DNA of 5,333 bases from HGM11367 sp964600435 (GTDB lineage: Bacteria > Bacillota > Clostridia > Christensenellales > UBA1242). The stretch lies in the NCBI GenBank assembly GCA_964600435.1, contig CAZRJB010000027.1:1-5333 (forward strand), read 5' to 3'. Below are positions 4,977 to 5,333 of this stretch, one piece after another. A program made the position numbers and the translations under genes. The notes below the pieces were generated by a model, which was given only the letters and a program-made list of their open reading frames with translations, was not told the origin of the DNA and made no database searches. Positions within the stretch are counted from its first letter, which is position 1; the number at the start of each line of letters is the position of its first letter.

Positions 4977-5333
4977 TTATTTTCTGTTTGCAATACTTTT
5001 TAAAATTTCTTGTTTAGAAAGTTCTCTGTTTGCAACCCTAAAACCAGATTGTTTTGCTTCTGAATATGCATTATAGTTTTCAAAATGCATGCAACAAACT
5101 TGTTTTCTTTGCTCTTCTGGAAAAATTTCTTCTAATTCTGCAAGACAAACATGGCAACTTTTTGGAAACTCTCTTAATGAACAATCTGTGTAAACAAAAT
5201 CATTTTCTTTTAGTTTTTTTGCAATTTTTTTAATGTAAGACAAGTCTTTGTGGTCACCAGTGTAATATATTATAAAATCTTGACAATAAATTTCAACAGC
5301 ATATGATGTTAACCTTTTTGAGTGTTTAATTTC
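4977..5333 (-). CDS. C-terminal part of a metallo-beta-lactamase-fold hydrolase (cut by the window edge)
   Basis: The reading frame is open from the stop at 4977 to the right edge, giving 118 visible codons; the TTG at 5241-5243 lies inside the gene and is not its start. The fragment begins EIKHSKRLTSYAVEI and continues to IIYYTGD. It resembles the second half of MBL-fold enzymes: a His on the loop (His4 of the fragment), a beta strand leading to the metal-bridging Asp of GD (Asp27), DFVYTDCS (45-52), and a final His in CCMHF (His83), followed by an alpha helix and GFRVANRE. The N-terminal HxHxDH metal motif would lie beyond the edge, so activity cannot be judged and the substrate (RNA, nucleotide, thioester or other) is unknown. 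Six cysteines in 118 residues, including CHVC (60-63) and CCMH (80-83), are unusual. The bidirectional terminator ends its transcript. Confidence 0.75.
   Translation of the reverse strand, partial: EIKHSKRLTSYAVEIYCQDFIIYYTGDHKDLSYIKKIAKKLKENDFVYTDCSLREFPKSCHVCLAELEEIFPEEQRKQVCCMHFENYNAYSEAKQSGFRVANRELSKQEILKSIANRK

Noticed and set aside
1..5333. Defence system, CRISPR array, mobile element or prophage
   Set aside because: No direct-repeat arrays, transposase, recombinase, restriction or phage structural motifs were seen on either strand; the genes are housekeeping-like or hypothetical.

Overview
The window looks like a piece of chromosome from a low-GC Gram-positive bacterium (Bacillota, probably Clostridia or a related uncultured gut lineage). 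The evidence is an AT-rich sequence with strongly A/T-biased codons, AAGGAG-type ribosome binding sites, a DivIVA-domain protein, Lgt, and sigma-A-like promoters with short 5' leaders. All genes read with the standard bacterial code. No tRNA, rRNA, CRISPR array, insertion sequence or phage gene is visible, and I found no clear new defence or mobile system.

Left part (1-3596), all on the minus strand, in two transcription units. The first runs from 3596 leftward: an 87-residue protein of unknown function, then, overlapping by one base (TAATG), a subtilisin-like S8 serine peptidase without a signal peptide. About 40 bp later a second unit starts at a near-consensus promoter lying almost against the lgt start codon. 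It holds lgt (prolipoprotein diacylglyceryl transferase), a small polytopic membrane protein (overlapping lgt by 14 nt) and a DivIVA-domain coiled-coil protein (start codon abutting the previous stop). An imperfect hairpin at the left edge may end this unit.

Middle (3597-3659) is a divergent control region. It is nearly a perfect dyad and carries mirror-image promoters (TTAACA-18-TATAAA on each strand) for the 87-residue gene and for a 109-residue Asn-rich protein of unknown function on the plus strand.

Right part (3990-5333): a TTGTAA-17-TATAAT promoter with an extended TG drives a cytoplasmic glycerophosphodiester phosphodiesterase on the plus strand. A strong bidirectional hairpin terminator separates it from a convergent minus-strand gene. 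Only the C-terminal 118 codons of that gene lie in the window; it reads as a metallo-beta-lactamase-fold hydrolase.

The genes do not form one obvious pathway. Membrane and envelope themes recur (lipoprotein lipidation, a polar/septal scaffold, phospholipid head-group turnover). The items most worth follow-up are the symmetric divergent promoter with its two unknown small proteins, the predicted leaderless lgt transcript, and the lgt/membrane protein/DivIVA coupling.
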